In this document: positions 8,782 through 17,296 of the stretch, in pieces
Layout of the letters: each line of letters opens with the position of its first letter
Position numbering within the stretch: position 1 is the stretch's first letter
Origin: Oscillatoriophycideae cyanobacterium NC_groundwater_1537_Pr4_S-0.65um_50_18
Lineage (GTDB): Bacteria; Cyanobacteriota; Cyanobacteriia; Elainellales; Elainellaceae
DNA length: 64,000 nt
NCBI GenBank assembly: GCA_016208305.1
Contig: JACQYI010000006.1
Location: 806,001 to 870,000 of the forward strand
Reading direction: 5' to 3'
Position numbers and translations under genes: made by a program
Notes under the pieces: model-generated
What the model saw: only the letters and a program-made list of their open reading frames with translations
The model's database searches: none
What the model was told of the DNA's origin: nothing

Positions 8782-9594
8782 TTACCCTCTGCTTTCCCAT
8801 GCTCCCAGCGTCGCCGGATGAGGACGATCGCTCGGACGATCGGCTAGCAGACAGTAGGGCTTGCGATAGCTCAAAGGCATCTCTAGCGCATGCTTTTCCA
8901 AAAAGGCCGCGTCATTCATCACGGCTGCGGTTGAGCCATCGTAAACAATCTCTCCATGACTTAAGACCACAGTGCGACTGCATAGCTCTAGCGCCAAATC
9001 TAAATCGTGGGTGGCAATAAGCTGGGTTAGCGGCAAATTAGCGAGGAGATTAATCAACTGTCGCCGCGATCGCGGGTCGAGTTGGGCTGAGGGTTCGTCT
9101 AAAACCAATACCTGCGGCTGCATGGCTAGCACTCCGGCGATCGCCACACGCTTTTTCTCACCACCCGATAGATTGCCTGCAATACGGGCGGCATAGCGCT
9201 CCGGCTCTAGTCCCATAGCATACATAGCATGCTGTGCCCGATGATGCAGATCATGCTTGTCTAGCCCCTGATTGACCAAGCCAAACGTAATGTCTTCCCA
9301 TACCGTCGGCATAAAAATTTGATCATCTGGGTTCTGAAAAACAATGCCGACGAAGTTGCGGATGGCTCTCAGATTCTTTGCCAAAACAGGTAGCTCACCG
9401 ACAATCACCTCCCCGGTTTGGGGCAGCAAGATGCCGTTAAGGTGAAGCAAAAACGTTGACTTGCCAGAGCCGTTGGCTCCGACGATCGCGACTTTCTCGG
9501 TTGCAGCAATAGACAGATGAATGTCTCTAAGGGCTTCATGCCCATCAGGATAGGCGTAGCTAAGCTGACGAATGAAAATAGGATTGTGATGCAT
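8782..9594 (-). CDS. cbiO: Energy-coupling-factor ABC transporter ATPase (cobalt/nickel)
   Basis: ATP-hydrolysing subunit of a cobalt or nickel importer, on the cytoplasmic face of the membrane with CbiQ. It has 270 residues. Walker A is GANGSGKST near residue 38, the Q-loop region is GIVFQNPDDQIF, the signature is LSGGEKKRVAIAG and Walker B is VLVLDEPSAQLDP, followed by the ATHD switch His. The FQNPDDQ segment is characteristic of ECF ATPases. It is the last gene of a minus-strand run (cbiM, PDGLE gene, cbiQ, cbiO), 25 bp after cbiQ. Only one ATPase is encoded, as in dedicated metal systems. Sequence alone does not decide between Co and Ni. Confidence 0.95.
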   Translation of the reverse strand: MHHNPIFIRQLSYAYPDGHEALRDIHLSIAATEKVAIVGANGSGKSTFLLHLNGILLPQTGEVIVGELPVLAKNLRAIRNFVGIVFQNPDDQIFMPTVWEDITFGLVNQGLDKHDLHHRAQHAMYAMGLEPERYAARIAGNLSGGEKKRVAIAGVLAMQPQVLVLDEPSAQLDPRSRRQLINLLANLPLTQLIATHDLDLALELCSRTVVLSHGEIVYDGSTAAVMNDAAFLEKHALEMPLSYRKPYCLLADRPSDRPHPATLGAWESRG

Positions 9595-9619
9595 CTAGGA
9601 GGCAGTTTAGCTAGTAATC

Positions 9620-10393
9620 TTATAAAAAGTATACAACTTGCCCTAAAAGCAGCAGCAGAATTAGAGAAACGATTGCCCAAATGTCCTGCGATCGCCTCTG
9701 AAAATCTTCAGTGACGCAGGGCAAGCCTGTATAACCGCGCGACAGCATGGCGTAATGCACCCTTTCCCCTCGTTCGTAGGTGCGGATAAACAGTGAACCC
9801 ATCATGTTACCCAAAACCAAACGTTGTCCCCGCGGAGAATTCAGGAGATTACGAGAGGCTGCTGCCCTGCGCATCGTAGCAAACTCTTCAATCAGCACAC
9901 CGATGTAACGATACATCGATGCCAAAATTGCAATCAGCAGAGGAGGCATCTTCAAAGTGGCTAAAGCATGCAGCAAAGCCGAGATAGAAGTGGTCAAGAC
10001 TAAAAAGTTAAGCATGAGCAGGCAGAGCAATGCTCTCACCGTCACGCTACCCAAAATGACCAAGCCTTCACTGGTAATTTGTAGCCATCCCCATTGCCAC
10101 AACACGGTGCCGCCCTCGCGAAACAAAGTTCCCAACAGCACAACGCCGATAAAGCTTGATTCGATCGCAACACGCTTCAGCAAGATGGATAGCGTCGCTC
10201 GACTCGAAACAATCAGGCTCATTAGCCCTCCACCATAAACCAGCCAGGTTTCCCAGCGTGCGTTGGGCGTCAGTGCCGTAGCAAAAACAAATAAGATGGC
10301 GCATAGCACTCGTGTTCGAGGAGCCAGCCGATGCCAGGACGACACCCCCTGGCTATTGACATCAAGCTGGAAAGCCCCGATGTGTAGCAGCAT
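9620..10393 (-). CDS. cbiQ: Energy-coupling-factor transporter transmembrane protein (cobalt/nickel)
   Basis: The T-component that couples the CbiO ATPase to the substrate-binding CbiM. The 257-residue protein has about five hydrophobic segments, including VLCAILFVFATALTP, LLCLLMLNFLVLTTS and the C-terminal IVSLILLLLLGQVVYFL. The cytoplasmic coupling helix region contains the diagnostic MRRAAASRN and, later, GERVHYAMLSRGY, which matches the Ala-Arg-Gly coupling motif of the family. It lies between the PDGLE gene and cbiO with gaps of only 23-25 bp, so co-transcription is likely. Confidence 0.93.
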   Translation of the reverse strand: MLLHIGAFQLDVNSQGVSSWHRLAPRTRVLCAILFVFATALTPNARWETWLVYGGGLMSLIVSSRATLSILLKRVAIESSFIGVVLLGTLFREGGTVLWQWGWLQITSEGLVILGSVTVRALLCLLMLNFLVLTTSISALLHALATLKMPPLLIAILASMYRYIGVLIEEFATMRRAAASRNLLNSPRGQRLVLGNMMGSLFIRTYERGERVHYAMLSRGYTGLPCVTEDFQRRSQDIWAIVSLILLLLLGQVVYFL

Positions 10394-10416
10394 AAATTTT
10401 GTCTAACCCGTCAGGA

Positions 10417-10785
10417 CTAGTTGGAAGGGCGATCGGGCAAATCTGAATCTGTGGAGTCTTGAACTGAACCCTTCACAAGCAATTTTCCGGCTCCCCAAGC
10501 CATCCCAAAAACAGTTAACGTTCCAATTAAACCTGCGAGTGGTGTAGCAACGGCTTCGGGTACGCCTCGCAGCGCATACTCTTCAAACACTGAATAAAAT
10601 GGCAATTGCTTGGCTACCGTATCTTCCTCTGCCTGTTTAGCAAAGTCATGGTCTTCGGCAACACGATCCAAACCATCGGGATCGCTACTGGCAAAAGGCG
10701 ATAACAAAACAGCAATCACCAGTGCAGCGCTAAGACCCAGTATCACGAATGTGCCATTCCGGGTGTAGTTGGGGCGATTTGTCAT
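10417..10785 (-). CDS. PDGLE-domain protein, CbiN/NikN-like accessory component
   Basis: The 122-residue protein has an N-terminal membrane segment (about residues 11-29), the motif SDPDGLDRVAEDHDF that defines PDGLE-type accessory subunits of cobalt/nickel ECF transporters, and a second membrane segment near the C-terminus (VATPLAGLIGTLTVFGMAW). I chose the ATG at 10785 because AAGGAAATTT precedes it; a longer frame from 10902 would add 39 unconserved residues. Proteins of this kind sit with CbiM/NikM in the membrane and are needed for metal loading in some systems. The gene is between cbiM and cbiQ, where CbiN is normally encoded. Confidence 0.85.
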   Translation of the reverse strand: MTNRPNYTRNGTFVILGLSAALVIAVLLSPFASSDPDGLDRVAEDHDFAKQAEEDTVAKQLPFYSVFEEYALRGVPEAVATPLAGLIGTLTVFGMAWGAGKLLVKGSVQDSTDSDLPDRPSN

Positions 10786-10979
10786 GAGATAAATTTCCTT
10801 ACTAGCCTTTTCTACAATGTTTTGCACTTGATACCCAATTAAGCAACGTCTGTTAGAGGCTGACAAAACATCGCCTTTATCAGCAGAAACGGGTGCGATC
10901 AAAATTTGTGCGATTCAATCAATTGGCCAGTTCTCTGGGTTCTCTTCTGATTTCTCTAAAAGCAATTCGACAATTTGTA

Positions 10980-11720
10980 TTATCGCTGTACCAATGGGCG
11001 AGGCAAGGGCGATCGCTGCGGTGGGTCATACAGCAAGTCTGGGCGCACTCTCCACACGTAGCTTGTTGCAATCAAAGTGATAATGGCTTCCCCAATGCCT
11101 ATCAAAATATGCCAGCCCAACATAGCGATCAGAGCAACAGTCAGTGAAACCGTACCGGAGATAGCCAACTGAAGGGCAGTAGCAACAGAGGCAAGCACAA
11201 CACTCGTCCAGGATGCGATCGCAACGGCAATACTCATACCACGCCAGCTATTGAAGCCCAAGGTTGAACGCAAAGCTTTATAGAGGTAATAGCCGCCGAA
11301 GGTGCCAATTAGCCCCATGTTGAAGATATTGGCTCCCAGTACAGTCAGCCCTCCATCTTGAAACAGAGCAGCTTGGACGATAAACACAACGGTCATGACC
11401 AGGGTGCCTGCCCAAGGCCCTAGCAAAACTCCTGCTAATGTGCCTCCCAACAAATGCCCCGATGTGCCTCCTGGAATGGGAAAATTAATCATCTGAGCTG
11501 CAAAGATAAAGGCAGCGCAGACTCCCATCAAAGGCACTGTTCGCTCTTGGTGCTCTCCTTTCACCCGACCGAGCGCTGTGGCAATTAAAGCGATCGCCAT
11601 TACCCAGGTCACGAGGCTCACGGGCAAACTCAAAAAACCGTCTGGGATATGTAGCGCTAGCTGTGGAAACAGGACTCCGTGTAGGCCACTCCAAAAGATC
11701 AAACTGGAAAGATCACCCAT
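10980..11720 (-). CDS. cbiM: Cobalt/nickel transport substrate-binding membrane protein
   Basis: Substrate-specific S-component of the metal importer. The diagnostic LHIPDGFLS, whose His helps bind the metal, is at residues 23-31 rather than at the very N-terminus. The preceding 22 residues are hydrophobic and could be a signal sequence that is cleaved to expose the N-terminal region required by this family. Further motifs are AAQMINFPIPGGTSGHLLGG and FQDGGLTVLGANIFNMGLIG, both standard for CbiM/NikM. At 246 residues and about seven membrane segments the length is normal. It is the first gene of the operon; the palindrome at 11804-11826 lies 84 bp upstream of the start. Confidence 0.95.
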   Translation of the reverse strand: MGDLSSLIFWSGLHGVLFPQLALHIPDGFLSLPVSLVTWVMAIALIATALGRVKGEHQERTVPLMGVCAAFIFAAQMINFPIPGGTSGHLLGGTLAGVLLGPWAGTLVMTVVFIVQAALFQDGGLTVLGANIFNMGLIGTFGGYYLYKALRSTLGFNSWRGMSIAVAIASWTSVVLASVATALQLAISGTVSLTVALIAMLGWHILIGIGEAIITLIATSYVWRVRPDLLYDPPQRSPLPRPLVQR

Positions 11721-11803
11721 ATGTTTTAGATGCCCCGGTTCTAATGAGGGTATTAGTAAAGGACAGTACGTTCAGACAACCTCTCAGGTATTTTCACGGA
11801 ATT

Positions 11804-11826
11804 CAATCCCCCTATGGGGGGTATTG
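11804..11826. promoter_or_regulatory. Candidate CsoR/RcnR-type metal-sensor operator upstream of cbiM
   Basis: CAAT, five C, TAT, six G and TATTG form a near-perfect palindrome in the divergent gap between cbiM and rplS. CsoR/RcnR-family repressors (the nickel, cobalt and copper sensors of this fold) recognise C/G tracts flanked by A/T in exactly this style. On the cbiM strand GACAAT lies just upstream, so the site could overlap the promoter. This is an inference from pattern and context; no sensor gene is in the window. Confidence 0.5.
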
Positions 11827-11984
11827 TCTGCATTTTAAGAAGAAATACAGAATCAATTAGTTGTGATAGAACTTTTGAGTTTTTATGTTTATCTAAAACC
11901 TGAATCCCAAAAAATATCATTTCGGGCTGGACTATCCGGATAATCGTGAGCTACGATAAGCGATTGTGAGTTTTAAATTAATCC

Positions 11985-12347
11985 ATGAACGCGCAGGAAG
12001 TTATCCGTTCGATTGAACAGGAATATCTGAAATCAGATCTGCCGGTCATCCATGTGGGTGACACGGTCAAAGTGGGAGTCCGTATTCAAGAAGGTGGCAA
12101 AGAGCGGGTTCAGCCTTACGAAGGAACTGTCATCGCGATGCGGAATGGTGGCATTAATGAAACCATTACCGTGCGACGCATCTTTCAAGGGGTCGGAGTA
12201 GAGCGGGTCTTCTTGCTACACTCTCCGCGAGTTGCCAGCATTCAAGTGCTACGCCGAGGCAAGGCCCGTCGAGCTAAGTTGTATTACCTGCGCGATCGCG
12301 TGGGCAAAGCAACTCGCCTGAAGCAACGGTTCGATCGCCCCCTCTAA
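11985..12347 (+). CDS. rplS: 50S ribosomal protein L19
   Basis: A 120-residue component of the large ribosomal subunit at the interface with 16S rRNA. The typical sequence is complete: [20 protein letters not shown], then [34 protein letters not shown] and the basic C-terminal [20 protein letters not shown]. The ATG at 11985 is followed by the usual [11 protein letters not shown]. It is transcribed divergently from cbiM and followed by tRNA-Trp and secE, an order common in cyanobacteria. Confidence 0.98.
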   Translation: MNAQEVIRSIEQEYLKSDLPVIHVGDTVKVGVRIQEGGKERVQPYEGTVIAMRNGGINETITVRRIFQGVGVERVFLLHSPRVASIQVLRRGKARRAKLYYLRDRVGKATRLKQRFDRPL

Positions 12348-12460
12348 GCAAATGTCTAGAACAATACAGGTGTCTACGAAGAAATTTGGCAACGCCATCG
12401 TAAACTCCGGAGTTCACCTGCTAGACTAGGATAGGCATTAGCCAGAATGTTCCAGCTTGT

Positions 12461-12533
12461 GCGTCCTTAGTTCAGTTGGTAGAACGCAGGTCTCCAAAAC
12501 CTGATGTCGGGGGTTCGAGTCCTCCAGGGCGCG
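12461..12533 (+). tRNA. tRNA-Trp (anticodon CCA)
   Basis: A 73-nt cloverleaf. The acceptor arm GCGTCCT pairs with AGGGCGC (one U-G) and the discriminator base is G. The anticodon stem is CAGGT/ACCTG (12487-12491 and 12499-12503) with loop CTCCAAA, giving anticodon CCA at 12494-12496. The T arm carries GGTTCGAGTCC. The CCA tail is not encoded. It lies between rplS and secE, a position seen in other bacteria for tRNA-Trp. Confidence 0.97.
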
Positions 12534-12659
12534 CTGGGTCACTCATTTAGGCTAGTTCCACTTGGCTCAACTAATTTATCTGATTAGCTTGATCGAGTGA
12601 TTTGCCAGTTTGATGAGTTGATCGATCAGTTAGCTTTTGTGACAAGGCGGCTAAAGACT

Positions 12660-12974
12660 GTGGCAAAGAAAGATGAAGCGGAAGTGAAAGGGCAGAAAGA
12701 CGCTAAAGCACCCAAGGAGCCTAAGGAATCCAAAGGTGCTAGTGAGTCTAAGGCTAGCGATTCTAAAAAAGCAGAAGCGTCTGTCCCTAGCTCCAACAAA
12801 ATAACTGCTTTTTTTCAGGGAACGCGAGAAGAGCTGGGCAAAGTCGTTTGGCCTAGTCGTCAGCAGCTGATCAGCGAGTCCTTGGCCGTGATTTTGATGG
12901 TGACACTTTCCGCAGCGTTAATCTATTTTGTGGATAACTTTTTTAGTTGGGCTGCTACCCAGGTGTTTGGATGA
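12660..12974 (+). CDS. secE: Preprotein translocase subunit SecE
   Basis: Essential small subunit of the SecYEG channel in the plasma and thylakoid membranes. I chose the GTG at 12660 (VAKKDEAE) because AAGGCGG stands 10 bases upstream; a frame from GTG 12597 would add 21 residues with no ribosome site. The N-terminal 50 residues are an unusual Lys/Glu/Ser/Ala-rich charged extension with KEPKESKGASESKAS. The conserved SecE core begins at FFQGTREELGKVVWPSRQQL and ends with one membrane helix, ESLAVILMVTLSAALIYFVD. Its stop overlaps the nusG start (ATGA), so the two are translationally coupled. Confidence 0.93.
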   Translation: MAKKDEAEVKGQKDAKAPKEPKESKGASESKASDSKKAEASVPSSNKITAFFQGTREELGKVVWPSRQQLISESLAVILMVTLSAALIYFVDNFFSWAATQVFG

Positions 12975-13600
12975 CTTTCGCATCGGATGAATCTGATAGC
13001 TACACGCCAGTAGAGGAAGGTGGAGATGCCGTCCAGCTAGGCGCGCGTTGGTACGCTGTTCAAGTGGCTTCAGGCTGCGAGAACCGCGTCAAGATGAATT
13101 TGGAGCAGCGAACGGAAACGTTGGATGTGGCCACCCGGATTCTTCAGATCGAGATTCCTCAAACTCCAATCATCAAGCCTAATAAAAGCGGTAAGCAAAA
13201 GGAAAGCGCTGAGAAGGTTTTTCCTGGATATGTGCTTGTGAAAATGGTGATGGACGACGAAACTTGGCAAGTTGTCAAGAATACGCCCAACGTCATCAAC
13301 TTTGTTGGAGCTGAGCAGAAGCGGCGGTATGGGAGAGGTAGAGGGCATGTCAAGCCTTTACCTTTAGGTATGGCCGAAGTTGAGCGGATCTTCAAACAGT
13401 CTCAAGAGCAGAAGGCGATCGTCAAAATTGATATGGCGACAGGAGACAAGATTATGGTTCTTTCGGGTCCCTTTAAGGACTTTGAAGGAGAAGTAATTGA
13501 AGTTAGCCCTGAACGCAGCAAGCTAAAAGCGCTTCTTTCAATCTTTGGAAGAGATACGCCCGTCGAATTGGAATTTAATCAGGTTCAGAAGCAGAGCTAG
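12971..13600 (+). CDS. nusG: Transcription termination/antitermination protein NusG
   Basis: Binds RNA polymerase and links it to Rho or the ribosome. The 209-residue protein starts at the ATG overlapping the secE stop. The N-terminal NGN domain begins at [16 protein letters not shown] and includes [20 protein letters not shown] and [10 protein letters not shown]. The C-terminal KOW domain is [21 protein letters not shown]. An insertion rich in Lys and Gly ([14 protein letters not shown]) lies inside the NGN domain. Next comes rplK after 5 bp, the standard secE-nusG-rplKA order. Confidence 0.98.
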   Translation: MTFASDESDSYTPVEEGGDAVQLGARWYAVQVASGCENRVKMNLEQRTETLDVATRILQIEIPQTPIIKPNKSGKQKESAEKVFPGYVLVKMVMDDETWQVVKNTPNVINFVGAEQKRRYGRGRGHVKPLPLGMAEVERIFKQSQEQKAIVKIDMATGDKIMVLSGPFKDFEGEVIEVSPERSKLKALLSIFGRDTPVELEFNQVQKQS

Positions 13601-13605
13601 AGTCA

Positions 13606-14031
13606 ATGGCAAAGAAGGTTGTAGCAATTATTAAGTTGGCAATTAACGCTGGGAAGGCAAACCCTGCCCCCCCAATTGGTCCTGCGCTAGGTCAGCATGG
13701 GGTCAATATCATGATGTTTTGCAAGGAATATAATGCCAGAACGTCCGATCAGGTCGGTTTGGTTGTTCCTGTCGAAATTTCAGTTTTTGAAGATCGCAGC
13801 TTCACGTTTATTCTCAAGACGCCCCCTGCCTCAGTTCTTATCTGTAAAGCGGCTGGTGTTGAGCGGGGTTCAGGTGAACCTAACAAGAAGAAGGTGGGTT
13901 CTATTACCAAGGCTCAGCTTCAGGAAATCGCTCAGACCAAGTTGCCTGACCTCAATGCAAACGACATTGAAGCAGCGATGAGAATTGTGGAAGGAACAGC
14001 GCGCAACATGGGAATTACGGTTGCCGGATAG
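13606..14031 (+). CDS. rplK: 50S ribosomal protein L11
   Basis: A 141-residue protein of the GTPase-associated centre. The conserved [21 protein letters not shown] near the N-terminus is the site of proline-rich contacts with thiostrepton-binding rRNA, and [25 protein letters not shown] and [15 protein letters not shown] follow in the normal order. It lies 5 bp after nusG and 110 bp before rplA. The gap to rplA (14032-14141) holds no gene; a GGGG/CCCC pairing around 14100-14132 could form a stem near the rplA ribosome site. Confidence 0.98.
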   Translation: MAKKVVAIIKLAINAGKANPAPPIGPALGQHGVNIMMFCKEYNARTSDQVGLVVPVEISVFEDRSFTFILKTPPASVLICKAAGVERGSGEPNKKKVGSITKAQLQEIAQTKLPDLNANDIEAAMRIVEGTARNMGITVAG

Positions 14032-14141
14032 GTCAGGAGAATAGAGGTAAAATCCAAAAGGTTATACCCAATGTTTTCTAGGGTTTAAGTTCTTTATCAG
14101 GGGGAGAAGTTTATCTTCGCTACCACCCCAGGAGTACAAAT

Positions 14142-14852
14142 ATGGCAAAAGTTTCGCGTCGATTGCAAGAGCTTCAGAAGAAAGTAGAGCAGCGAGCCTA
14201 TCAGCCGCTAGAAGCTCTAACCTTACTGAAAGAGACAGCAACAGCAAAGTTCGCTGAGTCAGCCGAAGCCCACATTCGCTTAGGGATCGATCCGAAGTAT
14301 ACCGATCAGCAGCTTCGGACAACGGTAGCTCTACCTAAGGGAACTGGACAGCTCATCCGCGTTGCGGTCATTGCCCGTGGCGAAAAGGTGACAGAAGCCT
14401 CTAACTCTGGCGCTGATGTGGCTGGGTCGGAAGAGCTAATCGAAGATATCCAGAAAGGAATGATGGATTTTGATGTCTTGGTGGCAACACCTGACATGAT
14501 GCCTCAGGTTGCAAAGTTGGGACGGCTGTTAGGTCCCAGAGGTCTGATGCCTTCTCCTAAGGGCGGTACTGTGACCTTTGATGTGGCGCAAGCGATTTCA
14601 GAGTTTAAAGCAGGTAAGCTGGAATTCCGTGCTGACAAAACTGGAATTGTCCATGTTATGTTTGGTAAGGCCGCTTTTTCAGCCGAAGACTTGCTGATTA
14701 ATCTCAAGGCGTTGCAAGATACGATCGATCGCAACCGTCCCTCAGGAGCCAAAGGCCGCTACTGGCGATCGGTTTATGTCTCTGCAACAATGGGGCCATC
14801 GATCGAAGTAGACATCAGCGCGCTGCGAGATGTCAAGCTCGATGCTGCATAG
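14142..14852 (+). CDS. rplA: 50S ribosomal protein L1
   Basis: A 236-residue rRNA-binding protein of the mobile L1 stalk. Family blocks are [52 protein letters not shown] and [18 protein letters not shown], in order and at usual spacing. CCAGGAGTACAAAT precedes the ATG as ribosome site. In many bacteria L1 represses its own operon by binding the mRNA leader; no clear copy of that site is evident to me here. Confidence 0.98.
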   Translation: MAKVSRRLQELQKKVEQRAYQPLEALTLLKETATAKFAESAEAHIRLGIDPKYTDQQLRTTVALPKGTGQLIRVAVIARGEKVTEASNSGADVAGSEELIEDIQKGMMDFDVLVATPDMMPQVAKLGRLLGPRGLMPSPKGGTVTFDVAQAISEFKAGKLEFRADKTGIVHVMFGKAAFSAEDLLINLKALQDTIDRNRPSGAKGRYWRSVYVSATMGPSIEVDISALRDVKLDAA

Positions 14853-14897
14853 CTTTGAAGGAGATTGCTGATTCAAAGATTTCCTGAAATTGAATAG

Positions 14898-15032
14898 CCA
14901 AGCCGGAGACAGCAGGAGCCTTGTGCTTAATACCCTGCCGAGGTTTGATTCTGTGATGGATAACTTACTTTAGGTAGGTTAGACATGCAGTTGAGAACTG
15001 AGAAACTCCGGACTTCAAACCCGGAGTTTTTT
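14898..15032 (+). promoter_or_regulatory. L10 leader with attenuator hairpin before rplJ
   Basis: The segment at 14901-14946 (GCCGGAGACAGCAGG ... CCTGCCGAGG) matches the conserved kink-turn and stem of the ribosomal L10 leader, where L10-(L12)4 binds to repress synthesis. It is followed by AACTCCGG (15004-15011) pairing with CCGGAGTT (15021-15028) and a T-tract to 15032, a factor-independent terminator. Together they suggest attenuation of rplJ-rplL by L10 binding. Recognition is from memory of the motif; covariance scoring was not possible. Confidence 0.8.
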
Positions 15033-15094
15033 AATGGACAAAGGGCAGGATTCAAGGTTAGCGACTTTCCCGGTTTTTAAGGAGGTGAGAATGT

Positions 15095-15646
15095 ATGGGT
15101 AGAACGCTAGAGAACAAGAAAGAGATTGTTGCAGAACTGAAGGAAAGTCTGAGCCAGTCTCAGCTTGCCGTGGTAATTGACTACAAAGGTTTGACCGTTG
15201 CTGACATTACCGATCTGCGAAATCGTTTGCGTCCGAAAGGTGGAGACTGTAAAGTCACCAAAAACACCTTGATGAAGATGGCAGTTCAGGAAGATGCAAA
15301 GTGGCAGCCTATGGCTGAAATTTGCAAAGACTCTTCTGCTTTTTTGCTGATTAAAGAGGATCTAGGCGGCGCACTCAAAGCTTACCAAGAGTTTCAGAAA
15401 GCTTCTAAGAAGTCTGCCATTCGCGGTGGCGCGATGGAAGGTCGGTTGCTGACCGAGGCTGATGTTAAGGCGATCGCCGATCTGCCTTCTAAAGAGCAGC
15501 TCATGGCTCAAATTGCAGGCGCAATCAATGGTGTTGCCTCCAAGTTGGCAGTGGGTATCAACGAAGTGCCTAGCTCTTTGGCTCGCGCATTGCAAGCCTA
15601 TGTCGATAAAGATAACGCTGGCAACGATGGCGATGCCGCTGCGTAG
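15095..15646 (+). CDS. rplJ: 50S ribosomal protein L10
   Basis: A 183-residue base of the L7/L12 stalk. It begins MGRTLENKKEIVAELKE after a strong AAGGAGGTGAG ribosome site. The family blocks are VVIDYKGLTVADITDLRNRLR, KVTKNTLMKMAV and AFLLIKEDLGGALKAYQEF. The C-terminal helix after KEQLMAQIAGAINGVASKLA binds L7/L12 dimers. It follows the leader and attenuator, and rplL comes 90 bp later. Confidence 0.98.
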   Translation: MGRTLENKKEIVAELKESLSQSQLAVVIDYKGLTVADITDLRNRLRPKGGDCKVTKNTLMKMAVQEDAKWQPMAEICKDSSAFLLIKEDLGGALKAYQEFQKASKKSAIRGGAMEGRLLTEADVKAIADLPSKEQLMAQIAGAINGVASKLAVGINEVPSSLARALQAYVDKDNAGNDGDAAA

Positions 15647-15736
15647 CTTTCGGGGTTGACATGCTTTAGGTGTTGAAGCGATCGCAAGTTCAAGGGTTAA
15701 CCCTCAATTCAAATTTATTTATTTTAGGAGCAAACC

Positions 15737-16123
15737 ATGTCTGCAAAAACAGATTCCATTCTCGAAGAGCTAAAGACTTTGACTTTGCTAGAAGCCTCTG
15801 AGCTAGTCAAGCAAATTGAAGAAGCCTTTGGCGTTAGCGCTGCGGCTCCGGCTGGCGGCATGATGATGATGGCAGCCGCTGCTGCACCTGTTGAAGAAGT
15901 TGAAGAGAAGACTGAATTCGACGTTGTTCTAGAAGAAGTGCCCGCAGACAAGAAGATTGCTGTGTTGAAAGCAGTTCGAGAACTGACAGGTTTGGGTCTG
16001 AAGGAAGCCAAGGATTTGGTGGAATCTACACCCAAGTCTGTTAAAGAAGGCATTGCGAAGGAACCTGCCGAAGAAGCGAAGAAAGCGCTTGAGGCCGCAG
16101 GCGGTAAAGTCAGCATCAAGTAG
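15737..16123 (+). CDS. rplL: 50S ribosomal protein L7/L12
   Basis: A 128-residue multicopy stalk protein that recruits translation GTPases. The N-terminal dimerisation part is [27 protein letters not shown] flexible Ala/Gly/Met hinge with [16 protein letters not shown] follows. The C-terminal domain begins [22 protein letters not shown] and includes [16 protein letters not shown]. The start ATG follows GGAGCAAACC. It is the last gene of the operon and is closed by the terminator at 16147-16175. rpoB does not follow, as is usual in cyanobacteria. Confidence 0.98.
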   Translation: MSAKTDSILEELKTLTLLEASELVKQIEEAFGVSAAAPAGGMMMMAAAAAPVEEVEEKTEFDVVLEEVPADKKIAVLKAVRELTGLGLKEAKDLVESTPKSVKEGIAKEPAEEAKKALEAAGGKVSIK

Positions 16124-16146
16124 GCAATACGACGCTAATTTAACTG

Positions 16147-16175
16147 AGGGGGCGATTAAATCGTCCCCTTTTTTT
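16147..16175 (+). terminator. Factor-independent terminator after rplL
   Basis: AGGGGGCGA (16147-16155) pairs with TCGTCCCCT (16161-16169), one G-U pair, loop TTAAA, followed by a run of seven T. It stands 24 bp past the rplL stop codon. Confidence 0.9.
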
Positions 16176-16359
16176 AGTGGCATCTATTAGTCGCGTCTAT
16201 TCAGATTTATGGCAATTTTTAGTGAAGGCAGAGTACAGATTATTTTTAAGCGGATTATTCCGCTAGGCTTCTTAAACATAATTTTGGTTTTATCTCAGCC
16301 CGAAGCGCCCTAGAGAAGTTTCATAATAGAACATAGCTCAGATAGCTTGAGTACGAAAG

Positions 16360-17271
16360 ATGAATTGGGTTGTTGCTACCTTCTATAAATTTGTGGCCTT
16401 GCCTGACTGTGCTCAGATGCGATCGCCCTTGCTCAAATTTTGTCAGGAGCAGGATCTACGGGGCACGATTCTGCTTGCACAAGAAGGAATTAACGGCACA
16501 ATTGCTAGCTCACGCGCAGCCATCGACGAAGTTTTAGCCTATTTGCGATCGGATGATCGGCTATCTGACCTGGAATTCAAAGAATCTGTTGCCGATACTC
16601 TGCCGTTTGAGCGCATGAAGGTAAAGGTGAAGCAGGAAATTGTCACGCTAGGAATGCCTGAAGTCAATCCGAGTGAACAAGCCGGAACCTACGTTGACCC
16701 TCAAGATTGGAATCGGTTAATTACCGATCCAGAAGTCATCGTGATTGATACGCGCAATAGTTATGAAGTAAAAATTGGTACATTTCAGAATGCAAAAAAT
16801 CCAGAAACTTCATCTTTTAGAGACTTCCCAGGCTACGTGCAGAACACTCTAAATCCTGTCACGCACCCAAAAGTAGCCATGTTTTGCACAGGCGGAATTC
16901 GTTGCGAGAAAGCCTCTGCCTATATGCTGTCTCAAGGCTATCAAGAGGTTTATCACCTTAAGGGCGGCATTCTTAAATATCTCGAAGAAGTCGCTCCTGA
17001 AGAAAGCCTTTGGCAGGGAGAGTGCTTTGTGTTTGATCAGCGGGTTGCCTTGCAGCATGGGTTAGAGCCAGGAACGCATGAAATGTGCTTAGGCTGCGGA
17101 CACCCAATTTCTGAAGCAGAGCAGAATTCTCCTGCGTATGAAGTCGGAGTTTCTTGCCCTCATTGCGTTGCGGAGCTGACGGAAGAGCGGCGATCGATCA
17201 GGCGATCGGTTTGGCAATCTCGTCAGGCAAACTTGCGTTCGAGCCATTGCAGCGATCGTCCGACAGAATGA
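16360..17271 (+). CDS. trhO: tRNA uridine(34) hydroxylase (rhodanese family)
   Basis: Hydroxylates U34 of certain tRNAs with molecular oxygen, a prephenate-independent route to 5-hydroxyuridine. The 303-residue protein has an N-terminal acylphosphatase-like domain (LAQEGINGTIASS, DDRLSDLEFKES) and a central rhodanese domain with VIVIDTRNSYEVKIGTF and the active-site loop FCTGGIRCEKASAYM with its Cys. A C-terminal extension contains CLGCGHP and CPHC, which could bind a metal. The last 35 residues are Arg/Ser-rich and look less conserved. It is monocistronic or continues into the small downstream gene. Confidence 0.95.
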   Translation: MNWVVATFYKFVALPDCAQMRSPLLKFCQEQDLRGTILLAQEGINGTIASSRAAIDEVLAYLRSDDRLSDLEFKESVADTLPFERMKVKVKQEIVTLGMPEVNPSEQAGTYVDPQDWNRLITDPEVIVIDTRNSYEVKIGTFQNAKNPETSSFRDFPGYVQNTLNPVTHPKVAMFCTGGIRCEKASAYMLSQGYQEVYHLKGGILKYLEEVAPEESLWQGECFVFDQRVALQHGLEPGTHEMCLGCGHPISEAEQNSPAYEVGVSCPHCVAELTEERRSIRRSVWQSRQANLRSSHCSDRPTE

Positions 17272-17296
17272 CACCCAACAGAATGATACCAGTGAG

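Noticed and set aside
11721-11984. Cobalamin riboswitch before cbiM
   Set aside because: I looked for the B12-box and found no matching conserved core. The gap shows only the C/G-tract palindrome.
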